A DNA stretch of 64,000 nucleotides from Polaribacter cellanae (GCF_017569185.1 NZ_CP071869.1:1230001-1294000); one strand, 5' to 3'. Shown: positions 18,166 through 26,515, numbered from the stretch's first letter. The notes: generated by a model from the sequence alone, not told the origin. Numbers and translations are program-made.

Positions 18166-19344
18166 CTAATACTCAAAAACCCCAAACTCACTTTTAATAG
18201 TAAGTCTCTTTTTATCAGAAGCATCTACTCTACCAACAATTTGTGCATTTACATTATACGATTTTGAGATTGAAATTATGTTTTCAGCAATTTCTGGAGA
18301 AACATAAATTTCCATTCTGTGTCCGCAATTAAAAACTTGGTACATTTCTTTCCAATCGGTTTTCGATTGTTCTTGTATCAATTTAAACAAAGGCGGAATT
18401 GGAAACATATTGTCTTTTACAATGTGTAAATTGTCTACAAAATGTAAAATTTTTGTTTGAGCGCCACCAGAACAATGGATCATTCCATGGACTGTATCTG
18501 AATTAAATTTCGATAAAATTTCTTTGATAATTGGTGCGTAGGTTCTTGTTGGCGATAACACTAATTTACCAGCATCAATAGGTGAGTTTTCTACTTTATC
18601 TGTCAGTTTTGTATTACCAGAATAGACTAAATCTTCAGGAACTGCAGCATCGAAACTTTCTGGGTATTTATCTGCTAAATATTTATGAAAAACATCGTGT
18701 CTTGCAGAAGTTAAGCCGTTAGAACCCATTCCTCCATTATATTCCGTTTCGTAGGTTGCTTGTCCGAAAGATTCTAAACCAACAATTACATCGCCTGCTT
18801 TTATGTTTGCGTTGTCTATAACATCAGAGCGTTTCATTCTTGCAGTTACAGTAGAATCTACAATAATCGTTCGCACTAAATCGCCAACATCTGCAGTTTC
18901 TCCTCCTGTGGAATGGATGGTTACTCCAAAACCTTTTAAGTCTTCAATTAATTCTTCTGTTCCGTTGATGATTGCTGATAAAACTTCGCCAGGAATTTTA
19001 CTTTTATTTCTTCCAATAGTAGAAGACAACATAATATTATCGGTTGCTCCAACACACAGCAAATCATCAATATTCATGATTAATGCATCTTGTGCAATAC
19101 CTTTCCATACAGAAATATCGCCAGTTTCTTTCCAATACATATATGCCAAAGAAGATTTTGTTCCTGCACCATCTGCATGCATTATTAAACAATAATCGCT
19201 ATCGTTTGTTAAATAATCTGGTACAATTTTACAGAATGCTTTTGGAAATAAACCTTTGTCTATATTCTTAATGGCATTGTGCACGTCTTCTTTGGATGCA
19301 GAAACACCTCTTTGTGCGTATCTTTTGGAAACTTCTTGACTCAT
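18166..19344 (-). CDS. purM: Phosphoribosylformylglycinamidine cyclo-ligase (AIR synthase)
   Basis: Makes aminoimidazole ribonucleotide from FGAM and ATP in purine synthesis. 392 residues from ATG 19344 (MSQEVSKRYAQRGVSASKED). The upstream ATG at 19407 would add an unconserved hydrophobic leader, so it is rejected. ATP/Mg-binding segments DGAGTKSSLAYMYW and STGGETADVGDLV are visible. This is the longer Bacteroidota form of PurM (E. coli has 345 residues). A minus-strand TAAATTTG -7 box lies at 19365-19372, 20 bases before the start. Confidence 0.93.
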   Translation of the reverse strand: MSQEVSKRYAQRGVSASKEDVHNAIKNIDKGLFPKAFCKIVPDYLTNDSDYCLIMHADGAGTKSSLAYMYWKETGDISVWKGIAQDALIMNIDDLLCVGATDNIMLSSTIGRNKSKIPGEVLSAIINGTEELIEDLKGFGVTIHSTGGETADVGDLVRTIIVDSTVTARMKRSDVIDNANIKAGDVIVGLESFGQATYETEYNGGMGSNGLTSARHDVFHKYLADKYPESFDAAVPEDLVYSGNTKLTDKVENSPIDAGKLVLSPTRTYAPIIKEILSKFNSDTVHGMIHCSGGAQTKILHFVDNLHIVKDNMFPIPPLFKLIQEQSKTDWKEMYQVFNCGHRMEIYVSPEIAENIISISKSYNVNAQIVGRVDASDKKRLTIKSEFGVFEY

Positions 19345-19450
19345 ATTATGTGTTGTTATGAATGCAAATTTAGTCTTTTGCTTAAAAAAACAGTGGAAAA
19401 TTAGCATGAATTTTGTTGTTGAAAATTTGTATCAAATAGTTTGTGTTTTT

Positions 19451-19477
19451 TACCACATTGGAACATAGAAAACATAG
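19451..19477 (+). repeat. Short dispersed repeat (TACCACAT...ACATAGAAAACATAG), copy 2
   Basis: This matches 1225-1251 with three substitutions. It lies just outside the left end of the first IS110 copy, beside the palindromic insertion target. Confidence 0.55.
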
Positions 19478-19497
19478 TGTTTGTGTTTGTGTGAAAA

Positions 19498-19520
19498 GAC
19501 CTCACAGGTTTTAAAAACCT
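19498..19520. repeat. Left part of the palindromic target split by IS110 copy 1
   Basis: GACCTCACAGGTTTTAAAAA-CCT sits left of the element and GTGAGGTC (20917-20924) right of it. Joining them across the shared CT core restores a near-perfect palindrome of 31 bases. Related palindromes elsewhere are at 54999-55025 and 55903-55932. Confidence 0.85.
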
Positions 19521-19613
19521 CGTATGTTTGTGTTTGATTAAATTGAAGAATAAAAATACATAAAGTTCATTGAAAAAAGGATAAAAATGTTTTGTTTTGA
19601 TACTTAAACAAAC

Positions 19614-19770
19614 AAAGAACTAGGTAAGTGCAAGAAACAAACCTTGATAATGCATTTGCATATATCGTCTTTCAGAATATCCTCTTACCTAGCTTTCTTT
19701 CTTTAGAACCTGAACAGTATTTTAGGAATAATTTCAATAATTATATCCAGTATTATTACGAGGTTAGGCT
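19614..19770 (+). ncRNA. Candidate bridge RNA of IS110 copy 1
   Basis: Two stem-loops lie between the left end and the transposase. Loop 1 is closed by CTAGGTAAG (19620-19628) with CTTACCTAG (19684-19692); its 5' arm has ACAAACCT (19637-19644), matching left target AAAAACCT, and its 3' arm has GTCTTTCAG (19667-19675), which pairs with right target CTGTGAGGT allowing wobble and one mismatch. Loop 2 is closed by AACCT/AGGTT (19707-19711/19761-19765); its 5' arm has ACAGTAT (19714-19720), identical to the element's right end, and its 3' arm has TACGAG (19757-19762), complementary to CTCGTA at the left end. The arm order and strand sense match the IS621 bridge RNA model. Termini are approximate. 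Confidence 0.75.
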
Positions 19771-19800
19771 GTGGGAAGAATTCTTTGTAAATCTAACAAA

Positions 19801-20808
19801 ATGGACAAAGTAATTAAACAAGTAGTAGGCATTGATGTTTCTTGTAAGAAATTTGATGTATGTTTTCAAGAGCAAACACAAACAGGAAGTTTAAGTATTA
19901 AAGGCACACGTAGTTTTAGTAATGATCTAAAAGGCTTTAAAGACTATTTAATATGGTTTTCTAAACGTAAAAAGGAAGTTTATTTAGTTCATATTATGGA
20001 GGCTACAGGTGTTTATCATGAGAATTTATGTTATTTCTTATTTGAACAGCAAGAAAAAGTAAGTGTACAATTAGCACAAAAGATAAAATATTTTGGAAAA
20101 AGTTTACATCAAAAAACAAAAACAGATAAAGCTGATGCTAAATTAATCGCTCTTTTTGGGTTTTCATTTTCAGTAGCATTATGGGAACCAATTAGTGAAC
20201 ATTTTCAAGCCATAAAAGACTTGTGTAGAATGTTATCACAATTAAAAAAATCTAAATCTGCAACACAATCTCAATTGCATGCGTTTGAGAGTAAACACGG
20301 TGTTTTGGAAGAAGTGCTTACAATTATGAATAAGCTATTGGTTCAGCAAGAAGATAGTATAAATGAGTGTGAAAAAGAAATAAAATTATGGGTCTCAAAA
20401 GACAAAGATTTAGAAGAAAAAATTAATAGAATAACAGCAATTAAAGGCATTCAAATGCTTACTGTTGTTAAATTATTAGCAGAAACAGATGGTTTTAGAA
20501 AATGTAGTAGTATTCGTAAATTAGTCAGTTATGCTGGTTTAGATGTTGTAGAAAATCAATCTGGAACTAAATCAGGGCGAACTAGAATTTCAAAAAAAGG
20601 GAACTCGCATATAAGAGAAGCGTTGTATATGCCAGCACTTTGTGCTTGTAGATTTGATCAGAGAATGAAAACTTTCTATAAAAGATTAAATGAAAAACAA
20701 AATACTAAAAAACAAGGAGTTATTGCTGTGATGAGAAAACTATTAATTGTAATTTATACCTTATGGAAAAATGAGCAACAGTATAATCCAGAATATCAAT
20801 GGAAATAA
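19801..20808 (+). CDS. IS110-family transposase (DEDD recombinase), copy 1
   Basis: 335 residues from ATG 19801 (MDKVIKQVVGIDVSCKKFDV); an upstream GTG at 19771 would add ten residues running into the RNA region. The RuvC-like N-domain carries the DEDD acids in GIDVS, EATGVYHENL and KTDKADAKL. The C-terminal domain has LVSYAGLDVVENQSGTKSGR followed by KKGNSHIREALY; the Ser of NQSG (residue 254) is the likely catalytic serine. Residue 283 is Cys here and Ser in copy 2, outside the catalytic motifs. Copies are intact, so the element may be active. Confidence 0.95.
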   Translation: MDKVIKQVVGIDVSCKKFDVCFQEQTQTGSLSIKGTRSFSNDLKGFKDYLIWFSKRKKEVYLVHIMEATGVYHENLCYFLFEQQEKVSVQLAQKIKYFGKSLHQKTKTDKADAKLIALFGFSFSVALWEPISEHFQAIKDLCRMLSQLKKSKSATQSQLHAFESKHGVLEEVLTIMNKLLVQQEDSINECEKEIKLWVSKDKDLEEKINRITAIKGIQMLTVVKLLAETDGFRKCSSIRKLVSYAGLDVVENQSGTKSGRTRISKKGNSHIREALYMPALCACRFDQRMKTFYKRLNEKQNTKKQGVIAVMRKLLIVIYTLWKNEQQYNPEYQWK

Positions 20809-20977
20809 AAAAGGGCGAAATGAATCGCCCACAGGATAATCATAAAATTGATTTCCTAAATGAAATATAAAAATAGAAAATTAATATAAATAAATTAGGA
20901 TTTTAACACAGTATCTGTGAGGTCTGAAAATATCTATTGGTAAATTTTAAAAAACTTCCTTTTCGGTTTTTCGATTT

Positions 20978-21041
20978 GCGTTAGGGATTGCAGTGGCATC
21001 CTTTTTTTGTTTTTTCAAAAAAAGATATAATGGAAAGCCCG
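20978..21041 (+). repeat. Hairpin intergenic repeat, copy B
   Basis: GCGTTAGGGATTGCAGTGGC, an ATCC-T-rich arm pairing with an A-rich GATAT arm, and GGAAAGCCCG at the end. This is the clearest member of the family also seen at 1385, 54121 and 55981. It lies between IS110 copy 1 and the GSIII gene. Confidence 0.65.
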
Positions 21042-21063
21042 TAAAAACGCCCAAAAAATAATT

Positions 21064-23247
21064 TTACTTTGTAAACAACAATTCTCTGTATTTGGTTAAT
21101 GGCCATAAATTATCGTCTACCATTGTTTCTAATTTATCGCAATGAAAACGGATTTCCTCGAAAAATGGTTTTACGTTTTCGCAATACATTTCCGCAGATT
21201 TTAATCCTTTTTGCTGGTTCGATTTTGCACGTTGTTCTTCCATTTTTAAAGTTAATGCATTAATTTCTGTAATATGATTCGAAATCGTCATTATTAACTC
21301 AATTTGTTCTTTGGCGATATTTTTATAGTCTTCGCCAAAAATCTCTTTTAAATTTTTAGTGTTTTCCAACAATGTATTCTGATAAATTATGGCTGTTGGG
21401 ATTACATGGTTTCTAGCAATATCGCCCAAAACTCTACCCTCAATTTGTAGTCTTTTTGTGTATTCTTCAATTGCAATTTCGTAACGCGCCTCTACTTCTA
21501 CTTTGCTCATTACTTCCATTTCTTCATACAAATCAATTGTTTTTTTGGCAATTTGTATTTTTAATGCTTCTGGAGTGGTTTTATTGTTACTTAAGCCCCG
21601 TTTTTTTGCTTCTTTTTCCCAAGCCTCTCCATAACCATCTCCATCGAAACGAATCTTTTTAGATTCTTTTATATATTCTCTTAAAACGTTAAAAACTGCT
21701 TCGTCTTTTTTAAGGTTTTTGGTATCGATTAACTTATCTACTTCTATCTTAAACTCCTTTAATTGCTTGGCAACTATAGTATTTAAAACCGTCATTGGAC
21801 CTGCACAATTTGCGGAAGAACCCACTGCTCTTAATTCGAATTTATTTCCTGTAAATGCGAATGGAGAAGTCCTATTTCTATCGGTATTATCTAATAAAAT
21901 CTCTGGAATTTTACCAATAATATTCAGTTTTAAATCTGTTTTTTCTTGTGGAGATAGTTTTCCTTTCGTTACATTTTCTAACTCGTCTAAAACCGCCGAA
22001 AGTTCACTTCCAATAAAAACAGAAATAATTGCTGGAGGCGCTTCGTTTGCTCCTAACCTATGGTCGTTACTTGCAGATGCAATTGATGCTCGTAACAATT
22101 CGCCATTTTCGTGAACCGCTTTTATTGTGTTTACAAAAAAGGTTAAGAATTGTAAGTTTTTCATTGGGGTTTTCCCTGGACTTAACAAATTTGTTTCATC
22201 TGCTGTAGATAAAGACCAATTGTTATGTTTCCCTGAACCATTGATGTCTGCAAACGGCTTTTCGTGAAATAATACTTTAAATTTATGTCTTCGAGAAACT
22301 TTTTCCATCACATCCATTAATAAGGAGTTGTGATCTACTGCCAAATTTGCTTCTTCGAAAATAGGAGCCACCTCAAATTGATTTGGAGCCACTTCATTAT
22401 GTCTTGTTTTTACTGGAATACCCAACAACATGCATTCTTGTTCTAAATCTTGCATAAAAGCCATGGCTCTTGCAGGAATGGTTCCAAAATAATGGTCTCC
22501 TAACTGTTGACCTTTTGCTGGAGAATGCCCAATTAAAGTTCTTCCTGTTAGCAGAATATCGGGTCTTGAATTTGCCAAAGCATCGTCGATTAAAAAATAT
22601 TCTTGTTCCCAACCTAAAGTTGCACTTACTTTAGAAGCATTTTTATCGAAATATTTACAAACGGCTGTTGCATGTGTATCTATGGCTTGTAATGCTCTTA
22701 ACAAAGGTGTTTTATTGTCTAATGCTTCTCCTGTGTAAGCCACAAAAATTGTTGGAATACATAAAGTAGTTTCATAAATAAATGCTGGTGATGTTGGATC
22801 CCAAGCTGTATAACCTCTTGCTTCGAAAGTATTTCTAATACCTCCATTAGGAAAACTAGAAGCTCCTGGTTCTTGTTGTACCAATTGTTCGCCATCGAAT
22901 TTCTCCATCGCCAAACTACCATTAATCGATTCGAAAAAGGCATCGTGTTTTTCTGCTGTTGCGCCTGTTAATGGCTGAAACCAATGTGTGTAATGTGTTG
23001 CGCCTTTAGACATTGCCCAATCTTTCATACTCACTGCAACTTGGTCTGCAATTTTACGATCTATTTTTGTACCATGTTCAATCGCATTCATTACACTATC
23101 ATAAGCAGAACGTGTAAGATATTGTTGCATCGCATGTTTATTAAACACGTTTTTTCCGAATAAAGACGACCTTTTTTCGGTTTGAAGTACCTTTAAAGGA
23201 CTTCTATTACTGGTTTCTTGTAAAGCATTAAATCTAATCCTTGACAT
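21064..23247 (-). CDS. glnN: Glutamine synthetase type III
   Basis: Dodecameric GSIII, 727 residues, the normal length for this type (GSI is ~450). Diagnostic segments are NEVAPNQFEVAPIFEEANLA, AVDHNSLLMDVMEKV, FHEKPFADINGSGKHNNWSL and GANEAPPAIISVFIG. It converts glutamate, ammonium and ATP to glutamine. It is transcribed divergently from a type II glutamine synthetase across about 170 bases, so this organism carries two unrelated GS types side by side. I saw no PII or ntr regulator gene nearby. Confidence 0.96.
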   Translation of the reverse strand: MSRIRFNALQETSNRSPLKVLQTEKRSSLFGKNVFNKHAMQQYLTRSAYDSVMNAIEHGTKIDRKIADQVAVSMKDWAMSKGATHYTHWFQPLTGATAEKHDAFFESINGSLAMEKFDGEQLVQQEPGASSFPNGGIRNTFEARGYTAWDPTSPAFIYETTLCIPTIFVAYTGEALDNKTPLLRALQAIDTHATAVCKYFDKNASKVSATLGWEQEYFLIDDALANSRPDILLTGRTLIGHSPAKGQQLGDHYFGTIPARAMAFMQDLEQECMLLGIPVKTRHNEVAPNQFEVAPIFEEANLAVDHNSLLMDVMEKVSRRHKFKVLFHEKPFADINGSGKHNNWSLSTADETNLLSPGKTPMKNLQFLTFFVNTIKAVHENGELLRASIASASNDHRLGANEAPPAIISVFIGSELSAVLDELENVTKGKLSPQEKTDLKLNIIGKIPEILLDNTDRNRTSPFAFTGNKFELRAVGSSANCAGPMTVLNTIVAKQLKEFKIEVDKLIDTKNLKKDEAVFNVLREYIKESKKIRFDGDGYGEAWEKEAKKRGLSNNKTTPEALKIQIAKKTIDLYEEMEVMSKVEVEARYEIAIEEYTKRLQIEGRVLGDIARNHVIPTAIIYQNTLLENTKNLKEIFGEDYKNIAKEQIELIMTISNHITEINALTLKMEEQRAKSNQQKGLKSAEMYCENVKPFFEEIRFHCDKLETMVDDNLWPLTKYRELLFTK

Positions 23248-23354
23248 ATTATTAATTTTTGCTGTTTATTTTTACTTATAATCAAATATACCCCTGTAAA
23301 AATTAGGGATAAAATTATTTTTAAGCAAAAATAAACATTTAACCCCTTATTTTT

Positions 23355-23384
23355 TTGATATCTATAGAAAAAATTTCATTTTTG
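23355..23384 (+). promoter_or_regulatory. Promoter of the type II glutamine synthetase gene
   Basis: TTG at 23355-23357, a 19-base spacer and CATTTTTG at 23377-23384 (one mismatch to TAnnTTTG), with the ATG 32 bases further on. The divergent region also contains CCCCTGTAAAAATTAGGG (an imperfect inverted repeat) and a third CCCC motif, possible operator elements for the GS pair. Confidence 0.6.
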
Positions 23385-23416
23385 CAGTGTTAACATCACA
23401 CATTCAATTATTTATT

Positions 23417-24436
23417 ATGGCAAAAATTAAATTAGAATACATTTGGCTCGATGGTCATTTCCCAACTCAAAACATGAGAAGTAAAACCAAAGTCGAAGAA
23501 CATGAAAACTTTAAAGGAACAATTGAAGAATTAGGTAATTGGTCGTTTGACGGTAGTTCTACAGAACAAGCTTCTGGTGGCGCTTCTGATTGTATATTAA
23601 AACCAGTTGCAATTTATAAAGATCCTGCAAGAAGAAATGGTTTTTTAGTGATGTCTGAAGTTTTAAGTGCAGATGGCACACCTCACCCAACAAATCATAG
23701 AGCAAAAATAGATGATGATGATGGAGATTTCTGGTTTGGTTTCGAACAAGAGTATTTTTTAATGGATGCAAAAACAGATTTACCATTAGGTTTCCCTCGT
23801 GGTGGATTTCCTGGCCCACAAGGACAATATTACTGTTCTGTAGGAGGAAGATATACTTGGGGTAGAGATTTTGTTGAAGAACATGCAGATTTATGTATAG
23901 ATGCTGGTTTAAACTTCGAAGGAATTAACCAAGAAGTTGCTCCAGGACAATGGGAGTTTCAATTATTTGCTCAAGGTGCTAAAAAAGCAGGTGATGAAAT
24001 TTGGGTAGCACGTTATTTACTAGATCGTTTAACTGAAAAATACGGTTACTATATTGAGTATCACCCAAAACCTGTAAAAGGAGACTGGAATGGTTCTGGA
24101 ATGCATGCTAATTTCTCTAACACTACTTTAAGAACTTGTGGTTCTGAAGAAACTTATAACAAAATATGTGAAGCATTTAGACCAGTTACTGATGAACACA
24201 TGGATGTTTATGGAGAGTTTAACGACGAACGCTTAACAGGCTTACACGAAACAGCTCATGTTTCTGATTTTTCTTATGGTGTTTCAGATAGAGGAGCTTC
24301 TATTAGAATTCCTATTATTACAGTAGAAAAAGGTTGGAAAGGCTGGCTAGAAGACAGAAGACCTGCTTCTAATGGAGATCCATATAAAATTGCTGGTAGA
24401 ATTATTAAGACTGTAAAGTCTGCTAATATTAGCTAG
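23417..24436 (+). CDS. Glutamine synthetase, type II (eukaryote-like)
   Basis: 339 residues from ATG 23417 (MAKIKLEYIWLDGHFPTQNM); an upstream start ten codons earlier lacks support. GSII signatures: GNWSFDGSSTEQASG, WFGFEQEYFLM, GINQEVAPGQWEFQ and KGDWNGSGMHANFS. At ~340 residues it matches the eukaryotic/GSII family rather than bacterial GSI, and it lacks the GSI adenylylation-site region. It is divergent from the GSIII gene. Followed by a strong terminator, so monocistronic. Confidence 0.93.
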   Translation: MAKIKLEYIWLDGHFPTQNMRSKTKVEEHENFKGTIEELGNWSFDGSSTEQASGGASDCILKPVAIYKDPARRNGFLVMSEVLSADGTPHPTNHRAKIDDDDGDFWFGFEQEYFLMDAKTDLPLGFPRGGFPGPQGQYYCSVGGRYTWGRDFVEEHADLCIDAGLNFEGINQEVAPGQWEFQLFAQGAKKAGDEIWVARYLLDRLTEKYGYYIEYHPKPVKGDWNGSGMHANFSNTTLRTCGSEETYNKICEAFRPVTDEHMDVYGEFNDERLTGLHETAHVSDFSYGVSDRGASIRIPIITVEKGWKGWLEDRRPASNGDPYKIAGRIIKTVKSANIS

Positions 24437-24456
24437 AAAGTATTATATAAAAATTG

Positions 24457-24487
24457 AAAAGCTCGCAAGTTAAATTTGCGAGCTTTT
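24457..24487 (+). terminator. Terminator after the type II glutamine synthetase gene
   Basis: AAAAGCTCGCAA (24457-24468) pairs with TTGCGAGCTTTT (24476-24487), with a T run after it. A-rich sequence on the other side may let it also end the convergent antiporter gene. Confidence 0.85.
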
Positions 24488-24513
24488 TTATGCTTTAATA
24501 AAGTGTTTTTTTT

Positions 24514-25464
24514 TTAAATTGTTGTTTTAAAAACTAAATAAATAAAAAGTCCATATCCTAAAAATAGAAAGACGCCTTTAAACCTACTTAAAACAAATTT
24601 CTTTGGCATAAAAACCAAAGGAAGTAAAACCACTGCAAAGCCTAACATCCAAAAAATATCTCTCGATAATATTTGAGGTTCTGTAATTGGTATTTCTTTT
24701 ATAAGAGCAGTAAATCCTAAAACAGATGCAATATTAAAGATATTAGAGCCAATTAAATTCCCTAAAGAAATTGCTTTTTCTCCTTTTATCGCTGCAATTA
24801 TAGATGCTGCTAATTCTGGCACACTGGTTCCAATAGCAATCATCGTAATAGATATTACTCCTTCACTTACCCCCATATTTTGTGCAATATCTTTAGCGCC
24901 AGCAACTAATAAATCCGAACCAAAATACAAGGCAACACCTCCAATAATTAACCAAATAAATATTTTTCCATAGCCTATTTCTGCCAAAGCATCATCTACT
25001 TCATCCAAAGAAACCTCTTCTTTTCTTGCTTTACGTATTAAAATTATTAAGAAAACACATAAACTTGCTAAAAGAATTAAACCCTCTATAAACGTTAAAA
25101 CATTATCATTATATAAAAAGTAATAGAGAATTAAAGAAAATAACATCATTGCTGGCCAATTTAGCTTGTAAAAATCTTTACTAACTATAATGGGACCAAT
25201 AATCGCAGTAATTCCTAACACCAAACCAATATTTGCAATATTAGAACCAATTACATTATTTATAGATATGGCTGGAGAACCATCTAAAGCAGCTTGTAAG
25301 CTTACCAAAAGTTCTGGTGCAGAAGTCGCAAAAGAAACGACTGTCATACCAATAACCATTTTAGAGATGTTTAATTTGAATGACAAACCTATTGAAGATC
25401 TTACCAAAAACTCACCACCAAGAACTAACAAAACAAGTCCTATCACCACATAAAAAATACTCAT
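24514..25464 (-). CDS. Calcium/sodium antiporter, CaCA family
   Basis: 316 residues with about ten hydrophobic segments in two homologous halves, as in the YrbG/NCX family. Each half carries the alpha-repeat: SFATSAPELLVSLQAA with IGSNIANIGLVLG in the first, and IGTSVPELAASI with IGSNIFNIASVLG in the second; these form the ion-binding sites. A cytoplasmic acidic loop (EEVSLDEVDDALAEIG) lies between the halves. It probably extrudes Ca2+ in exchange for Na+ across the inner membrane. The gene is alone, converging on the GSII gene. Confidence 0.93.
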   Translation of the reverse strand: MSIFYVVIGLVLLVLGGEFLVRSSIGLSFKLNISKMVIGMTVVSFATSAPELLVSLQAALDGSPAISINNVIGSNIANIGLVLGITAIIGPIIVSKDFYKLNWPAMMLFSLILYYFLYNDNVLTFIEGLILLASLCVFLIILIRKARKEEVSLDEVDDALAEIGYGKIFIWLIIGGVALYFGSDLLVAGAKDIAQNMGVSEGVISITMIAIGTSVPELAASIIAAIKGEKAISLGNLIGSNIFNIASVLGFTALIKEIPITEPQILSRDIFWMLGFAVVLLPLVFMPKKFVLSRFKGVFLFLGYGLFIYLVFKTTI

Positions 25465-25955
25465 AAATTTTATTTTTTACGAAGATACATTTTTATAGAC
25501 TTTCGAAAAAAGAAATAATGAAAACGTATAAAATTGACCTTAAAATAATGAGATTTCCTTTGCTTTTGAATCCTTCATTTTTTTGCCCCTTTATTTACTT
25601 ACAGTAAAATCTTAAAAACAAACTATAGATTTAAATTTAAAATATTTTTATAGGAATTGTTATTACACATTAAAACAAATATCGTCTATTTAGTTATAAA
25701 TGTAATATTAATTTAATTAATAATTAAAAACCTGTTTGGTAGTGTTGTTTTAATCTACATATATTCACAAAACAATAAAAAAAATACCTCAAATTACTAA
25801 TTTAAAAAACTCACAATTATGATCGTAGTCGCACTTAAAACCATCAAAGAAATTTCAGAAATTATTTTTACAATTATATTCTAATCAACCAACTTTAAGC
25901 AACTTTTTAAAAGAGTTGTTTATTTTTATTAAATTTGATTAGAATTCGACATAAG
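25465..25955. other. Intergenic region with a tiny candidate transcription unit
   Basis: The stretch is AT-rich with no long reading frame. It contains the 21-codon frame at 25819 followed by a CAACT/AGTTG hairpin and T-rich sequence (about 25898-25928), and a TAAATTTG -7 box at 25930-25937 for the next small gene. Nothing else is recognised. Confidence 0.5.
25819..25884 (+). CDS. Tiny hydrophobic peptide frame (21 residues)
   Basis: MIVVALKTIKEISEIIFTII-F, closed by TAA and followed within 20 bases by a hairpin with a T-rich tail. It may be a leader or membrane peptide, or a chance frame. Low confidence. Confidence 0.2.
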   Translation: MIVVALKTIKEISEIIFTIIF

Positions 25956-26108
25956 ATGAAAAAGAAATTTTTTAAAATTCTTGCCAAAATTAATAAAGCC
26001 ATACTACCTTCTTACACTAAGAAAGGATTAGATATTTCTAAAGCAACTAAATTTCAATTAGCAATAATTGGTTGGAAAGCTATCGTAACAAAGAATTCAC
26101 TTAACTAA
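25956..26108 (+). CDS. Conserved small basic protein (50 residues)
   Basis: MKKKFFKILAKINKAILPSY, then TKKGLDISKATKFQLAIIGW and a short tail. I recognise this pattern (KINKAILPS...DxSKAxKFQxAIIGW) as a small protein common in Flavobacteriaceae, sometimes mislabelled SsrA-binding protein; it has no SmpB features. A TAAATTTG -7 box ends 18 bases before the ATG. It lies 11 bases upstream of the DUF2007 gene, so the two are likely one operon. Function unknown. Confidence 0.75.
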   Translation: MKKKFFKILAKINKAILPSYTKKGLDISKATKFQLAIIGWKAIVTKNSLN

Positions 26109-26119
26109 AAAACGTAATT

Positions 26120-26350
26120 ATGAAAGACGAACATATTAAAATTTTTACAGGATCTTCTATCTTAATAAATAGATTAAGACAATTGTTAGAGGAAGAAAAC
26201 ATCTCATCAATAGTTAAAGACAATATTAATTCTAGCCAATTAGCAGGTTTTGGACCTCTAGGGAACTCTATTGAGTTACTTATATTAAATTCTGATTTAA
26301 AAAAAGCGCAACCAATTGTAGATGCTTATAAGGTAGAAATAAATTCATAA
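26120..26350 (+). CDS. DUF2007 family protein
   Basis: 76 residues, a single alpha/beta domain of the DUF2007 (putative signal-transducing) type: IKIFTGSSILINRLRQLLEE, ENISSIVKDNINSSQLAGFG, then the AQPIVDAY ending. Family members are short, soluble and often beside small stress or housekeeping genes. No catalytic residues are known. It follows the 25956 gene closely and precedes the tRNA-Arg gene. Confidence 0.8.
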   Translation: MKDEHIKIFTGSSILINRLRQLLEEENISSIVKDNINSSQLAGFGPLGNSIELLILNSDLKKAQPIVDAYKVEINS

Positions 26351-26388
26351 AAAAAGTGAATCTGCTTTCTAATTTCAAAAAACTCTAC

Positions 26389-26396
26389 TATATTTG
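26389..26396 (+). promoter_or_regulatory. tRNA-Arg promoter -7 box
   Basis: TATATTTG followed by CACCCGC, the same discriminator as rRNA promoters P1 and P3, ending 11 bases before the mature tRNA. No clear TTG is at -33. Confidence 0.65.
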
Positions 26397-26407
26397 CACC
26401 CGCAAAA

Positions 26408-26481
26408 GGCCATGTGGCGCAACTGAATAGCGCACTTGATTACGGCTCAAGAGGTTGCAGGTTTGAATCCTGCCATGGTCA
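26408..26481 (+). tRNA. tRNA-Arg (anticodon ACG)
   Basis: A 74-base cloverleaf: acceptor GGCCATG with CATGGTC (one G-U pair), D-arm GCGC...GCGC, anticodon stem CTTGA/TCAAG with loop TTACGGC giving anticodon ACG, and T-arm GCAGG-TTTGAAT-CCTGC. The discriminator base is A and CCA is not encoded. The ACG wobble base is expected to be edited to inosine by TadA. Confidence 0.96.
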
Positions 26482-26486
26482 CAAAA

Positions 26487-26515
26487 AACTCATCTAAAAT
26501 TAGATGAGTTTTTTT
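26487..26515 (+). terminator. Terminator after tRNA-Arg
   Basis: AACTCATCTA (26487-26496) pairs with TAGATGAGTT (26501-26510), followed by a run of T. It begins six bases after the tRNA. Confidence 0.9.

Larger units (their letters stand above)
19521..20916 (+). mobile_element. IS110-family insertion sequence, copy 1 (1396 bp)
   Basis: The ends were set by comparison with the copy at 47976-49371. Sequence identity begins around the left AAAACCT and continues to CTGTGAGGT on the right. Taking the duplicated CT as the core, the element runs from CGTATGTTTG to ACACAGTATCT. There are no terminal inverted repeats and no longer target duplication, as expected of IS110. It contains a ~280-base non-coding left end, one DEDD transposase and a short right end with a GGGCGA/TCGCCC hairpin. 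As far as I could compare, the copies differ at one base (G at 20648, C at 49103). Confidence 0.93.

Noticed and set aside
19628..19813. 61-codon plus-strand frame at the left end of IS110 (repeated at 48083)
   Set aside because: It lies on the candidate bridge RNA, starts from a non-ATG codon, has no family resemblance, and its position is explained by RNA structure. Identity between copies follows from the element itself.
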